Below, piece by piece: positions 22,260 to 33,592 of a stretch of 64,000 bases of DNA. The stretch comes from Siphonodentalium dalli (Eukaryota; Mollusca; Scaphopoda; Gadilida; Siphonodentaliidae): assembly GCA_032622095.1 (NCBI GenBank), contig CP136066.1:191572816-191636815 (forward strand), given 5' to 3'. The first letter of the stretch is position 1. Each line of letters begins with the position of its first letter. The notes below the pieces were generated by a model. That model worked only from the letters and a program-made list of their open reading frames with translations, had not been told where the DNA came from and did not search any database. A program made the translations under genes and the position numbers.

Positions 22260-23794
22260 TTAAAAGCCCACTTAATTTTCGAATCCCAGATTACATTATA
22301 TAAAATATATGCCATGTTATATAGCATTTGGACGAGGAAGCTCCAAATCATTGTATTATCAACTTATCCGGTGTAATAAACTGTTTACATGTTGTTTTTG
22401 TTGAGTTGCCAACGAGTTTTGTCATCAAGATTGAAGTAAAAATCAGTATTATTTTCAATGCAGGGGGGATAACTCTATTTGTTATCCTTCATCACATTTT
22501 CCTCTCTTCTGATTGGCTGAGAGTGCGTCACATGGCGGGCCGTAAATCACCTTATTACCATCGAGGGTAACATTGTCTCAGTTATTGACCGCTCAGCTAT
22601 TACCAGTAAACATAGAACTACGAAGAACTCAACGTGCAGCGACAATCTCACAGCTCTCTAACAATTTTCGAAAACACTGTTTTTATAAACCCCACTCTAT
22701 CATAACAACCGCACACTGTGGTGTTTGATAATTTGCATAATTGTGTGTTTTTTTAGTTGCAATTAAAGCGCGCTATGTATACACGGTGTTATCGCGGACA
22801 CAAATCCGTTATAATGTGTAATGTTCCTATTGGACCTTTTTATATCAATAATAAAGACCGTGGGACAAATAGATAAACCTTATTATGCAGTTGGTGTGTG
22901 CTTCAGGCAATCGCACATACGATGTAGATACGTTACAAATACGTTTATGTAGTAGTTCAAATAGCCACTCTTTACTGTTTATCAATTGACTATTTCTTTT
23001 CTTCAATACATTCCTCAGACTTCAGAGAATACCCGTATGTTGCGTAACAATCTGTGACATATGTCAATTTCTTTTTGCACTACTACAACGTGTTAGTTTC
23101 ACATTTTAGCAATCTGGAAATGAACACGTCTGTCTGCGTCTTCACGGCCATTTGAAACGAAACCGAACATTTCGCTGCATGGCTACTCAACTTCGAAATT
23201 GCTTTACTCCTGTTTCCATGAACTGATTTTCACCATGCAACCAGCAAACTGACCGGAGAATAGCTGCGCAAATGACGGGTCAGTTAATTGATCCAGATTA
23301 TGAATGTTTTATGTTCTAAATAGCGATGATTCCAACATAAAATTTACTTTTCGATCTGGATTAAAGAATGTATGCGCGCATTTATGCCTGCTATCAAGGA
23401 GGTTCGTGTGTACTCCTTTGTCAGATAACAAAACAGTTATCACCCTTGTTTTCGTGAGACACGGGGATTTGTCGCCGCTCTCGATCTGGAATGTCACCCT
23501 CGGGCCGCGACAAATCCCCGTGTCTCACTCAATCGCGGGCGATAACTGTTTAATATTAAAGATAGAGTTCTTCCGTTTCCATTGAACAAGTTTGAACGCT
23601 GTTGCATTCTGGGTGACAGAGGGGGGGGGGGAGTACTCTATTTCTCTGTGGGCATCTTCTGAGACACAGATGTTTCAAATAGTGATGAATTATAGAATTT
23701 TAATCATATTTTATGTCATATATTGTTATTAAAACCGTATATCAAGTCACTATAAAAACATAATTGGCGACTCGAAAATTAAGTGGGCCTTTAA
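22260..23794. mobile_element. 1.53-kb TTAA-flanked element with 20-bp inverted ends
   Basis: TTAA at 22260-22263 and 23791-23794 flank ends AAGCCCACTTAATTTTCGA (left) and the complement of TCGAAAATTAAGTGGGCCT (right), 18 of 19 matching. An internal hairpin (23431-23551) is described separately. No transposase is encoded; a 93-codon open frame at 23304-23585 runs through the hairpin. TTAA targeting points to piggyBac- or Kolobok-type mobilisation. Confidence 0.75.
23431..23551. repeat. Imperfect hairpin within TTAA element
   Basis: Left arm AAACAGTTATC...GAGACACGGGGATTTGTCG pairs with the right arm CGACAAATCCCCGTGTCTC...GATAACTGTTT. The 18 bp nearest the loop match exactly. The loop is about 32 nt and GC-rich. 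It may be a smaller inverted element nested inside the larger one. Confidence 0.75.
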
Positions 23795-23929
23795 CTATTG
23801 GCACAATGCACAATTCCATTGTCCCAACAAGTGTTCTCTATAAACATTCAGATAGGAATACTTATTCTTAGTCCACAGACAGATGCTTCGATGCAGCTTC
23901 ATTGACATAAAATAAATATAAACAAGCCA

Positions 23930-24275
23930 TATCATGTACTTGTTCGCGAGTGCGTGAAACTGATAAATTAGTATTCATCAATGTCAGCTGGGATAACGTA
24001 GCATTTTACTAACATTACCTAAAAAATCTCAAGCAAATCGACTGCACCACTCCATAGACAACATCGTTGGAACTCAATTGTAAATATTTACTTCTCGATT
24101 CGGGACGCACCGCACCTATCGGTGATAAACTAACGAACACGATTTTGCCATCGGAGTCACTGCATTTAATTAATATATAGTCAATTTGGATATAATATTT
24201 GTAAAAATAACTACTTTTAACAAGAGTATTCTCAATTTATATTTGATCACTCGGAGTGTTTCACATCACTTTAAT
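23930..24275. repeat. Solitary diverged copy of the 485-bp satellite core
   Basis: Words shared with 51.6-54.3 kb and with the MITE at 57.1-57.5 kb are TGTAAATATTTAC, TCTCGATTCGGG, CTATCGG, GATTTTGCCATCG, GTCA(C/T)TGCATTTAA, TTCTCAATTTATATTTGAT and GGAGTGTTTCACATCACTTTAAT. It lies left of the 15-bp satellite. Confidence 0.8.
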
Positions 24276-24530
24276 ATTTATGCAATATTATAATTACGTT
24301 TGTACTATATATTATAGGAACTTCAGAAATGTTCCTAACGTGAATAATTAATAAATAATCACCACACTTTGCATTTAATTCTCAGAATCCTGGATGGCGC
24401 TAAAATAAACTTAATTGACCATAGCCTAAAACGTATGTATCAGCTGACCTATATTTTGACGAGAATACATTAACAACTTGATAAAAGTTGATAAACAATT
24501 AATTCACAGCGAATTCATAAGTCATTCCGT

Positions 24531-25395
24531 TCAAACTGATTACACTCATAATGATTACACTCACACTGATTACACTCACACTGATTACACTCACACTGAT
24601 TACACTCATACTGATTACACTCATACTGATTACACTCACACTGATTACACTCACACTGATTACACTCATACTGATTACACTCATACTGATTACACTCATA
24701 CTGATTACACTCATAATGATTACACTCACACTGATTACACTCACACTGATTACACTCACACTGATTACACTCATACTGATTACACTCATACTGATTACAC
24801 TCACACTGATTACACTCACACTGATTACACTCATACTGACTACACTCACACTGATTACATTCACACTGATTACACTCATACTGATTACAATCATACTGAT
24901 TACACTCATACTGATTACACTCATACTGATTACACTCATACTGATTACACTCATACTGATTACACTCATACTGACTACACTCACACTGATTACACTCACA
25001 TTGATTATACTCATACTGATTACACTCACACTGATTACACTCATACTGATTACACTCACACTGACTACAATCATACTGATTACACTCACACTGATTACAC
25101 TCACACTGATTACACTCACACTGATTACACTCATACTGATTACACTCACACTGATTACACTCATACTGATTACACTCATACTGACTACACTCACACTGAT
25201 TACACTCATAGTGATTACACTCACACTGATTACACTCACACTGATTACACTCATACTGATTACACTAACACTGATTACACTCATACTGATTACACTCACA
25301 CTGATTACACTCATACTGATTACACTCATACTGATTACACTCATACTGATTACACTCATACTGATTACACTCATACTGATTACGCTCATAATCAT
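24531..25395. repeat. 15-bp satellite array, about 57 units
   Basis: The unit is GATTACACTCAYACT, repeated almost without indels for 865 bp. Variation is concentrated at one C/T position, with rare changes (AACACTC, TTCAC, GACTAC). Since 15 is divisible by 3, several frames stay open on both strands; one would encode repeated DYTHT and another ITLTL. I treat these as products of the repeat and not as genes: there is no promoter, no conserved flank, and it lies inside an intron of a dead transposon. Confidence 0.95.
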
Positions 25396-25526
25396 GAATT
25401 CAGGATGAATGTATTCCATTGTGAATTAAATGACTTCTGAGCTCTCTGTGAATTAATAAACAACCACACAATTATATAACTATACATAATAACATAAAGC
25501 TGACTTCTGAATTTATTGTGTTTCAG

Positions 25527-25773
25527 GTACGCATGACATTTATATTAAGAATATGGTGTCTCTCTCAAAAAAAGGACAAATTACACAAGGAGCGTCAACT
25601 ATGTTCGATAGGAGAGAGATCAACTCCGGACAGAAAACATCAAAATGAAGTTTGGAGTTGATCAACGATGACGCTAAAACTTTTTTCACCGGTCTGCCAG
25701 CTTTTGGGGTATTCCTCTGGCTGGTGAAATTGTGTGATTGTGTTCTGTCAGCTTCAAACGTTATTACGGACCA
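25527..25773 (+). pseudogene. DDE-transposase exon with D-D-x-FFTGL motif
   Basis: The acceptor TGTGTTTCAG precedes 25527, and the donor GTAAGTTG starts at 25774. From 25661 the frame reads INDDAKTFFTGLPAFGVF then LWLVKL. This matches the conserved segment ahead of the catalytic core in THAP/DDE_Tnp_4 proteins (DD..FYTGL). The first part of the exon reads in another frame (KKDKLHKERQLC...), so a shift near 25650 breaks it. No later exon with the DDE triad was found before 26592; that part may be deleted. Together with the THAP exons it identifies the host element of this region. Confidence 0.55.
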
Positions 25774-26609
25774 GTAAGTTGTGATGATCATTCATATGTG
25801 ATTGAGTGCATACTCTATAGCTGGGTCCATAAGCTAGATAATGATGCAGTGTGTTTTTTATGTGCAAATATTTCCTGTCAAACTCGATCGACCCACCTCA
25901 AAAAGTTTATATTTTTTACAATTACTTTTTTATAAAAATAATTAAATATATTTCTTATGTTGTGAATTTGTATTTTTTAAATGGCTTTTTAAAAACAATT
26001 AGAACATATCTCTCATGTTGTTTGTATAGTGAAAATGTGATTTGCAATCTACATGACAGGTATAGTTTCAATTTTTTTCCTTTGGTGCTTCTTTTCTCCA
26101 TTTTACACACAAATACATAATAACATGTTAAATTCTAATGCTAAATTTCAGTACTATGTTTTTCCTGTGTATATTACCTGACGTATATTCAATTGAAATC
26201 TGTATGAGCTCTATATATATTATGTTTTTCAGTTTATAATTAACTTCGTACCCACTGATAATTACAAATTATATAAACATGTATAGGAACTAAACACCTG
26301 GTGCTCTTTATAAAGTGGGACAAGCCATATACACCTGGATCCATTTATTTAATAAACATATTGAGGTGTTTACTTTACCTAAACACCTCGTTTATTATCT
26401 AAACATGTGATGTCTTTAATTACTTAAAAATCTATGTGTTTATTTATCTAAACACATGCATGTGTATAGTTCACCTAAACACTTCGTTTAGGTTATAAAC
26501 ACCTTGTTTAACATGCACACATGATAATGTGTTTATAAAGTGGGACAAAAAAGTGTTTAGCTTTGTGTGTAGAAGCTAAACACTTGTTTGTTCAGCGTAG
26601 AGTTAGGGT

Positions 26610-26900
26610 TAAGGTCCCGCCCCGGTATTTTCTCAAGACTGGTCACAGGGACGTGGCGACGTAGGGTTGGTGTGTATGTACTTATATTACATGGGACAGT
26701 GTCGAGTCTATTTGAACATGTCGGGTGTATGTTCTCAATGCTTGTCACGTGGATATGGCGACAGGGGTGGGGTGTACGTACTTATATCGTATGGAAACTG
26801 TCGGGTCTATTTCATGTGTATGTTCCCAGAGTTTATCACAGGGACGTGGCGACAGGGGTTTGGGGTGTACGTGCAGTGCACCAGACGTCTTACCCATCCC
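26610..26900. repeat. Tandem repeat, about 2.7 units of 92-102 bp
   Basis: Units begin with TCACAGGGACGTGGCGAC or a variant at about 26643, 26745 and 26838. They share GTGTACGTACTTATAT, CTGTCGGGTCTATTT and TGTATGTTC. Three overlapping open frames are repeat shadows. Confidence 0.8.
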
Positions 26901-28209
26901 ACCAACGTTGGTAAAAAATTTCCAATGCTTGCTAATTGCACGCCTTATGTAACATCAATTGGAACGTCCACACCAAACATTGTTGAAATAGTTATGATAG
27001 TTTGAAATCCAAACATGTTTAAGTGTGGAATTTGTTGTTTCTAGAACAAAAGCCAACCATTGTCCTGATTTATGTCGAGAAGGGGCATTATGGAAAATTG
27101 GGAATTTATGTCTGGTGGAAGGGACGTTAGAGTGGGCTGTGGCTGGCCGGTCTCCGGTGGGGCGGTGTCCAACTTGGAATATCTAAGCTCCTTCAGCCAG
27201 ACCGAAATTTCCATGTTCCACTTTCACCCCTACCCGTTGGGTTGAAATGCTTCAACATATAACTCAAGTTTTAATTGTCCAATTTCCAACCGGTTAACAC
27301 CACATATATATGGACGCTCTAGATCTAACATTTTTCATCTGATTAATCCCAAATTTCGTATCTTAAAAAAAGTGACCGCCAGTGGCCATCTTTGAATTCT
27401 ACATTTGATTTAATTGAACCGGCAGTCCTCATTTTTGAGCGGATTATTCTGAATATTCACAGGCATGATAACCTCTATATGGGAGCTATCGAATTTGAAC
27501 GTTTGCGATTAAAACCATCTTTGATTTTGATCACTAATTCCTTTGGCGCTCTCTACAACCAATAAATTTCAATCTATCGATCACAAACTTAATATTCTTG
27601 TTTGTGATTTCATCTATATGCGATTTCTCACATCTTTCGGAATACCGTTAAAACATTGCTGCCAGTGGCCATCTTGGGGTTTTCGCTTTCATCACTAAAT
27701 ACTTTGGCACTTATTACAGCCTGCAACGTTGATCCGATCTTTCCCAAATTACATATGATCGGGATGAGATAAAATGGGAGGTATCGAATGTTGCCGGATG
27801 TCGTTTAAAACATGGCTTGCGGCAGCCATCTTGGATTTCACATCTCAATCCATCTGCTACCCATTCAACCATCAGTTACACAGCTGCACTTACCGCTACC
27901 AGCACCTATACATAATGTGAAGAAATCACTCATTTATTTATTTGAGACTTGTGTAGTTTACGATTCATTCTGCATTATTCCATATTCATTTGAAAATTGT
28001 CTAGATCAAGCCAGAATGAATTGTAACTAACAAAACATTTCAATAAAACATTAGATTTAAATAAGAAAATACATATGCCATCAAACATAGCATAGCGAGG
28101 CGACATGACTCTTTTTGCAGTTTGGGCGAATGTTTGCATTGTTTGGGGCAGAATGTGTCGCAAATAGAGCGTCATATGTGCCACGTAGATTGACTATCTT
28201 CATCTTCCA
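26900..28209. other. Noncoding; degenerate CAGTGGCCATCTT repeats
   Basis: Words like GCCAGTGGCCATCTTTG recur at about 27376, 27660 and 27820 at irregular spacing, suggesting an old tandem structure. No exon is supported. Confidence 0.45.
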
Positions 28210-29539
28210 TATATCCAGTTGAGTAGATTAAGTCAAGTTTCCAAGGCAATTGTGAGTAAAGCATGAAACTTTGCACATATGTACATATTTACATACTCAT
28301 TGATATTAGATATGGAGCCACGCTGAACTTTTAGTTTAACCCCTCTTTTAAGGGGTTTTCCGGATTTAAAGAGCGTTTCGTAATTATAAAATTTATTAAA
28401 TGTCGCAATTAATCTTACCATGAAATATGCGATTTAAAATTCAGCATATGCAGTAAGTATGACTCTGAGAGATATAATGCCACATTTTAATGGTAAAATT
28501 GGAACTCCCATCAAGATGGCCGTCAAAATGGTAGCCGTAAGTGGAAATTTGGACATTTTTTCACTAATATCTTCTAGAATTGTTTCTGCTGTATGGAACT
28601 GATTCAGAATTGTGACTTTATTTTTGTATTATTCATATTAACTGATTGGAGCAATGAAATATGCCATTCATGAGGTCCTACTCCCTTGCGATCCCTCAAA
28701 CAATATATTTTACAGAACTGGGTATGAAATTTCACCAAAAGCCACTGGTAGGATTCTAGTCATATTTTAACAAGAAATGGACAGAATTGTACAAACTAAG
28801 TGAGGCATACCATGACTTATGAATATGTCAACTCAATGGAACCAAAATTGTCACTTGTTCTGAAAATGGCTGCCAAAATGGCGACCAAAATGTGGGAAAT
28901 GGTCAATATTGGCCCAGCATGCTATGTAATCGCTATGTAAAATTGGCATATATATATACTTTAAATTTTAAAATTTCGTATAAACATTTGGTTATTAAGT
29001 GTTACTACTGTAACCACTGACATTACCAGAATTATTGGATTTTTCTATCACGAACTTTGCAACAAAATTGGCAAAAATTTACTTATCAGGTTTGGGCCAT
29101 TTATTCAATTAAATGGAACTATCTTTGGTATCAAAGATGATTATTATGTTGATCTGTCTTAAATGCGTCACGCGAATGTGTTTTTATGCAAAATTACTCA
29201 AGATGGCTTCCAAAATGGCAATCAATTTGGTAAAAAAAACAGGTAGTTTTTTTGTACATATATCCCGAACTTGATTCTCTGTTCCCAAGAGTCAGCAAAT
29301 TACAACTCACTTGGTTATTACCATGTTATGCTTAATCCAATGACTACTACATGTGTCATTCTCGTTGTCCCTTTCACTTCTGAGGCATGACAAATTTCTT
29401 TAAATGATGAACAGTAGTATGGAATTTTGCCAAAAATGTCTTCTGGGGCTCTGATTTTTGAATGGAAATGGGCACAACGTCTAAACGGAACATATTATGT
29501 GGCTGCTCTCGATAATTAGCATGGAAATCAACTTAATAT

Positions 29540-30960
29540 ATGGTGTATGTCCAAATGGCAGCCGTGGAGTGAATGTGCTGGTCATAGCTAATGTGAATAG
29601 TTCTACATGGAACTATTGCATGGTCATAAATGTGCGAAGGAGTGGTCATATGGTGATTTGATGCATGCGTACCTTGGTGACTAATTCCATGGGTGGGTGT
29701 GCATGTATACATATGTTGGCTGTATGATCATGTGTGTGTATGAATAAATAGGGAGTGGTTGTATGCTTATGTGTAATGTATATAGGTGTTCATGGAATGA
29801 ATGTACGGTCATGATTGTTGGAAGTGTTTCTGCATACCTGGAGTATAGCTGGATGGTCATTGGTGGTGTGTGGGTATATATGAAGTCTCATTGTGGTCAT
29901 GGTTGTATATGCATCTCTGTCGTGTCTGTATTGTCATTGGTGGGTGTATAGTTACACAGAGAGTAGCTGTATGGTCATTGATGGGGTGTGTGGGTATACA
30001 TCGAGTGGCTGAATTCTCATGGGTGCGGTGTGTATGCAAATCTGAAGTGTACGAATAGTCATGCGGGGTATTGGTATATCCATTGGTGAGGTGTATACAT
30101 ATACCTGGTATACCACTATGGTAATGAGTGGCCGGGGTATATATGTATATCATGAGTGGGTATATGGCCATGGATGTGAAGACAAGGTATTCATGGAGTG
30201 ACTGTATGGCCAATGGTGAGGTGATGTGCGTTGTAGTGCTATATCTAGAAGATATGTATGGTCAATGATGAGGTGTCAATGTATACATGGAGTGGTTCTA
30301 TAATCGGAATTAGTGGGGTGTGTTTTGTACCGATATGCATACAGGAGTGATTGGATGCCAATGGTGATGTGAATTGTTAAACAAGGAGTGACTGTATTAT
30401 CACGAATGTTGTGGCTGAATTGTCTTGAGTGAGGAATATATTCAAGTCTGGAGTGTGTGAATGGCCACTGTGCGGGGCACTGGTATATATATAGTGGTTG
30501 TATGGCCATTGGTCAGGAGTATATGCATACACGGAGTTACTGTACGGTTATGGTTGCAGTGTTATATCTTGAGTGGATATATGGCCATAAATGTGGCAAA
30601 TAGATAAAGAGATTGAGTGTATGGCCAATTGTGAGGCGATAGGTATACAAGAAGTGACTGTACGACCACGAATGTGGTGAATATGCATACAGGAAGTACT
30701 ATATGGTCATGGGTGAAGTGTAGGGGTATACACAATGTACCTGAATGGTGACTCATGGCTGTGTAGTCACGTGTGTGGTTTACGGGTAAACCCAATTGTG
30801 GTTGTTTGGTCATGGGTGAGGTGTATGTGAATAAAGGGAATGGCTACATGATCGTTTGTGTGGTGCTTATGTATACATAACATGATTGTTTTGTCATGGG
30901 TGAGTTGTACAGTTGAACCTTTGGTGGCTATCACTTTCCATAATAACTCAAGTATATGTT
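29540..30960. repeat. Degenerate TGGTCATGGGTGAGGTGT minisatellite
   Basis: Irregular units of roughly 40-50 bp combine GTATGGTCAT, GGGTGAGGTGTAT, GGGTATACA and GGAGTGGCTG-like words. It forms the loop of the foldback. Minus-strand open frames here are shadows. Confidence 0.75.
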
Positions 30961-32098
30961 AATCGATTGGGAGGTAATGTTTGAGAGTTTTTCATCATGG
31001 TGGCCTTTTATATGCACAATGGAGGAAACGGTGATCACGACATGAGTCAATCAATCTTGATGCCAATGGCCCAGAATTTGATGTCATTAAGCAGTTTTTC
31101 ACTAATCTCCTTGTTTGACTTTCTAAAAAGCATACAGAATAGCAGAGAATAATATCCGGCATATTTTTGAAAATATCAACTTTTCTACGAAATTTTGTGG
31201 ACATTTTGGAAGTCGGCTCGAGTATGTTTTTTTCTCCAACAACACATCAAAGTGAATTTAAGACGGATAAAAACAAGCACCAACACCAAAGATAGTTCCA
31301 TTTTACTTAAAAAAAGGCGCAAATCTGAAAAATGATTTTTGCCGATAAATTCCAATTATTTTGGTAATGTAATAGTAACACTTATCCAAAATGCATCATA
31401 AATGTTATTATTCAATGTATATATGACAAAACAGCCAATTTTATGCATCATCCACGACCTTTGATCGATTGCATGGCACTCTGGGACAATATTTACCGCT
31501 TTCCATAATTTGGCCGCCATTTTGACAGCCATTTTGAGCAAAAGTGACTATTTTGGTTCCATTGAGTTGAAATATTCATGAGTAATGGTATGCCTCAATT
31601 ACTTTGCACAGTTCTGCTCATTTCTTGTGGAAATATGACTATAATCCAAATGGTGATTTTTGGTGAAATTTCATACAATATTCTGTAAAATAGAATTATT
31701 GAGGGATCGGAAGGGGTTGGGTTATCACGAATGGTATATTTCATTGCTCCAATGATCCGTTAACATGATTAATACAAAAACAACGTCACATTTCCGAAAG
31801 AGTTCGACACAGAAGAAACTGGTCTAGAAGATATTAGTGAAAAACGTCAAATTTTCCACTTACGGCTGCCGTTTTGACGGTCATCTTGAACGGAGAGTTC
31901 GAATTTCGCCCTAAACATGTGCCACTATATCTCACAGATACATACTTGCTGTATATGCCGAATTTTAAATAACATATTCCATGGTAAGATTATTGTGACA
32001 TTTAATAAATTTTACAATCATGAAACGCTCTTTAAATTCGAAAAACCCCTTAAAAGAGGGGTTAAAGTAAAATCTCAGCGTGGCTCCATATATAATAT

Positions 32099-32989
32099 CA
32101 ATGGAGCTTTCCACAGAGGCCACGCCCACAGCGTAGTCCCGCCCAATGGCAATTTATTAGAATATATTCGACCAATCAGGTGCCGAGCCGGCCGCTGGCT
32201 GCTGAGATTTTTTTCGACGCCATCTTTCTTCACCCTAATTTTGATATCCATGCATACATTCAGTGTTAAATTGGCTATATTCAAACAACGTTTTTGTTGT
32301 CAAATCATAATATACTGAGATTTATATTTGCGGCATGATGTTATAAATTTATCCGTGATTATAACAGTGTTTTTCGTTTAGCATGACACTTGTCCTAATT
32401 TTCACATTTAATGGCAAAACGAATGTATGTTCTCTGGTTTAGATATATTAGATTTCAGTGATCTGTCTGTCTGTTCTGGTCTGTATGCAATTTTTCTTCC
32501 TGAGCCCTTGGTCGATTTTAACCAAATTTGGTGTGGTGCCTCGGGGTACCACGGCAGATGTTATAACGAATTTATATTTTAAATTAAATTTTTTAAACAA
32601 ATAAAAAAAATTTAATTTGTTTTTCGAATTTTTGAATTTTTAGCAAGAAGTTTCAATTTAAAAATATAAAAAGATTTTTTTTTAATTAAATTAAAAAAAA
32701 TAAAAAAATAAAAAAAAATAAAATAAAATAAAAGATTCAATCCAAAAATCTAAAAAGTAAATAAAAAAAATTAATTGAAAACTTTTAATTTAAAAATTTT
32801 AAATTTTTTTTTAATTTAAATTTTTTTTTATTATTTTGTTTTTGTTCAACAGCAGATCAAAGTCTAAAAAAAAATAAAAAATTAATCTAAGTCGATCTCA
32901 GGTAACAGACAATATTTATGTGGATAAAGTATTTTTACCAGTGGGCGGGACTACCGCTGTGGGTGTGGCCTCTGTGGAAAGCTCCATTG
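32099..32989. mobile_element. 891-bp MITE with about 50-bp inverted ends
   Basis: The left end CAATGGAGCTTTCCACAGAG continues to CCCGCCCA near 32145. The right end is its complement (about 32938-32989), with only a few mismatches. The left arm of the surrounding foldback lacks it, giving a direct empty site. The middle (about 32570-32880) is a long A/T run block. No coding capacity. Confidence 0.85.
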
Positions 32990-33115
32990 GTATGGGAATA
33001 TGTACATATGTGCAAAACATCATGCTTTAGTCATGAAGTGAACAATTCTTTTACTAATCTACGCATTTGATTGTTTGCAACAATAACGCATGCGGAAGAA
33101 AATTATTAAGGATAC

Positions 33116-33157
33116 ACGTCACGTGATCTATATAATCAGCTGCAGCAGTTTGTCCTG
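33116..33157 (+). promoter_or_regulatory. Upstream copy of core promoter block (E-box and TATA)
   Basis: CACGTG at 33120-33125 is followed three bases later by TATATAATCAGC (33129 on), then a GCAGCAGTTTGTCCT tail. The same arrangement is repeated 238 bp downstream, next to the start codon. It may be an alternative start of transcription for gene copy B. Confidence 0.5.
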
Positions 33158-33354
33158 TCTTTTTTTGCTTTTGAGCGGAAGTTGGTGTGATATCGCAGAC
33201 CACACAGATATTACAAAGATAAAATACGTGTGGTTGTGTACACAATTGATGAGTCGGCGCAGTATAAGTTTTTGCATCAATAAAGCGTGAACAAATTCCC
33301 AGATAACTCTAAATGATATCAGATTAAGATAAAGCATGTCAACGCATGTTTCCA

Positions 33355-33391
33355 GTGCACGTGACCTATATAATCAGCAGCAATTGTTCCT
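33355..33391 (+). promoter_or_regulatory. Proximal core promoter of claudin-like gene B
   Basis: CACGTG at 33358-33363 is followed by TATATAATCAGC at 33367 on. Transcription would begin near 33397, leaving a 5' leader under 20 nt before the ATG at 33415. E-boxes bind basic helix-loop-helix factors; their use here is an inference. Confidence 0.55.
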
Positions 33392-33414
33392 CCAGCCAAC
33401 AGATTATTACAAAC

Positions 33415-33592
33415 ATGAAATTTCTAGAAGTTTCTTTGAAAATTAAGATTGCCTTTGTATTGGCATGCTTAGCTTGGCTGTTTATAGTGATAGGATTTTC
33501 TACCAACTCATGGATAAGCGTCAGTGTTTCAGGGGATACTAATTCATTTGGACTGTGGGCACGGTGTCTGAATGATCTTTGCACACCATATA
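33415..33592 (+). CDS. Claudin/PMP22-like tetraspan protein, copy B, exon 1
   Basis: This first coding exon gives residues 1-59 of a 171-residue protein with four predicted membrane segments. Segment 1 is about residues 10-28 (AFVLACLAWLFIVIGF). The first extracellular loop has W33, then G46-L47-W48, C51 and C56. This is the W...GLW..C...C pattern of claudin/PMP22/EMP proteins, although the spacing between the cysteines (four residues) is shorter than the 8-10 usual in vertebrate claudins. The ATG is the first after a TATA box at 33367. The donor is GTAAGTAT at 33593, leaving phase 1, which joins correctly to 41029. Family members form or regulate cell junctions or modulate channels; the role here is unknown. 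Confidence in the gene is high; the exact subfamily is uncertain. Confidence 0.85.

Larger units (their letters stand above)
20700..26592. mobile_element. Decayed THAP/DDE DNA transposon with nested insertions
   Basis: Both flanks are GGGAC/CCTAAC repeat. The two ends are rich in a subterminal GTTTAG motif: near 20730, 20794, 20828, 21020 and 21055 on the left, and many copies in both orientations at 26290-26590 on the right. Inside, three exon remnants of one transposase family lie in the same orientation (21156-21320, 21811-22100, 25527-25773). A 1.5-kb TTAA element, a solitary copy of the 485-bp satellite core and a 15-bp satellite sit in its introns. The exact termini and target duplication are not resolved. 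THAP plus DDE proteins occur in ISL2EU-, Kolobok- and P-like groups. Confidence 0.5.
28210..33070. mobile_element. Long foldback element, arms of about 1 kb
   Basis: The left arm (about 28210-29240) and right arm (about 31190-33070) are diverged reverse complements. Matching landmarks include TTTAACCCCTCTTTTAAGGGG (28333) with its complement at 32047, GCACATATGTACATAT (28274) with 33000, and GGAACTATCTTTGGT (29116) with 31290. The right arm is enlarged by an 891-bp MITE. The loop (29.5-31.0 kb) is a minisatellite. No transposase was found. The right end lies only about 50 bp from the first promoter box of gene copy B. Confidence 0.75.

Noticed and set aside
24478-25440. 320-codon open frame of repeated DYTHT (and overlapping frames on both strands)
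   Set aside because: It is the translation of a 15-bp satellite whose length is a multiple of three; it lacks gene signals and sits in an intron of a dead transposon.
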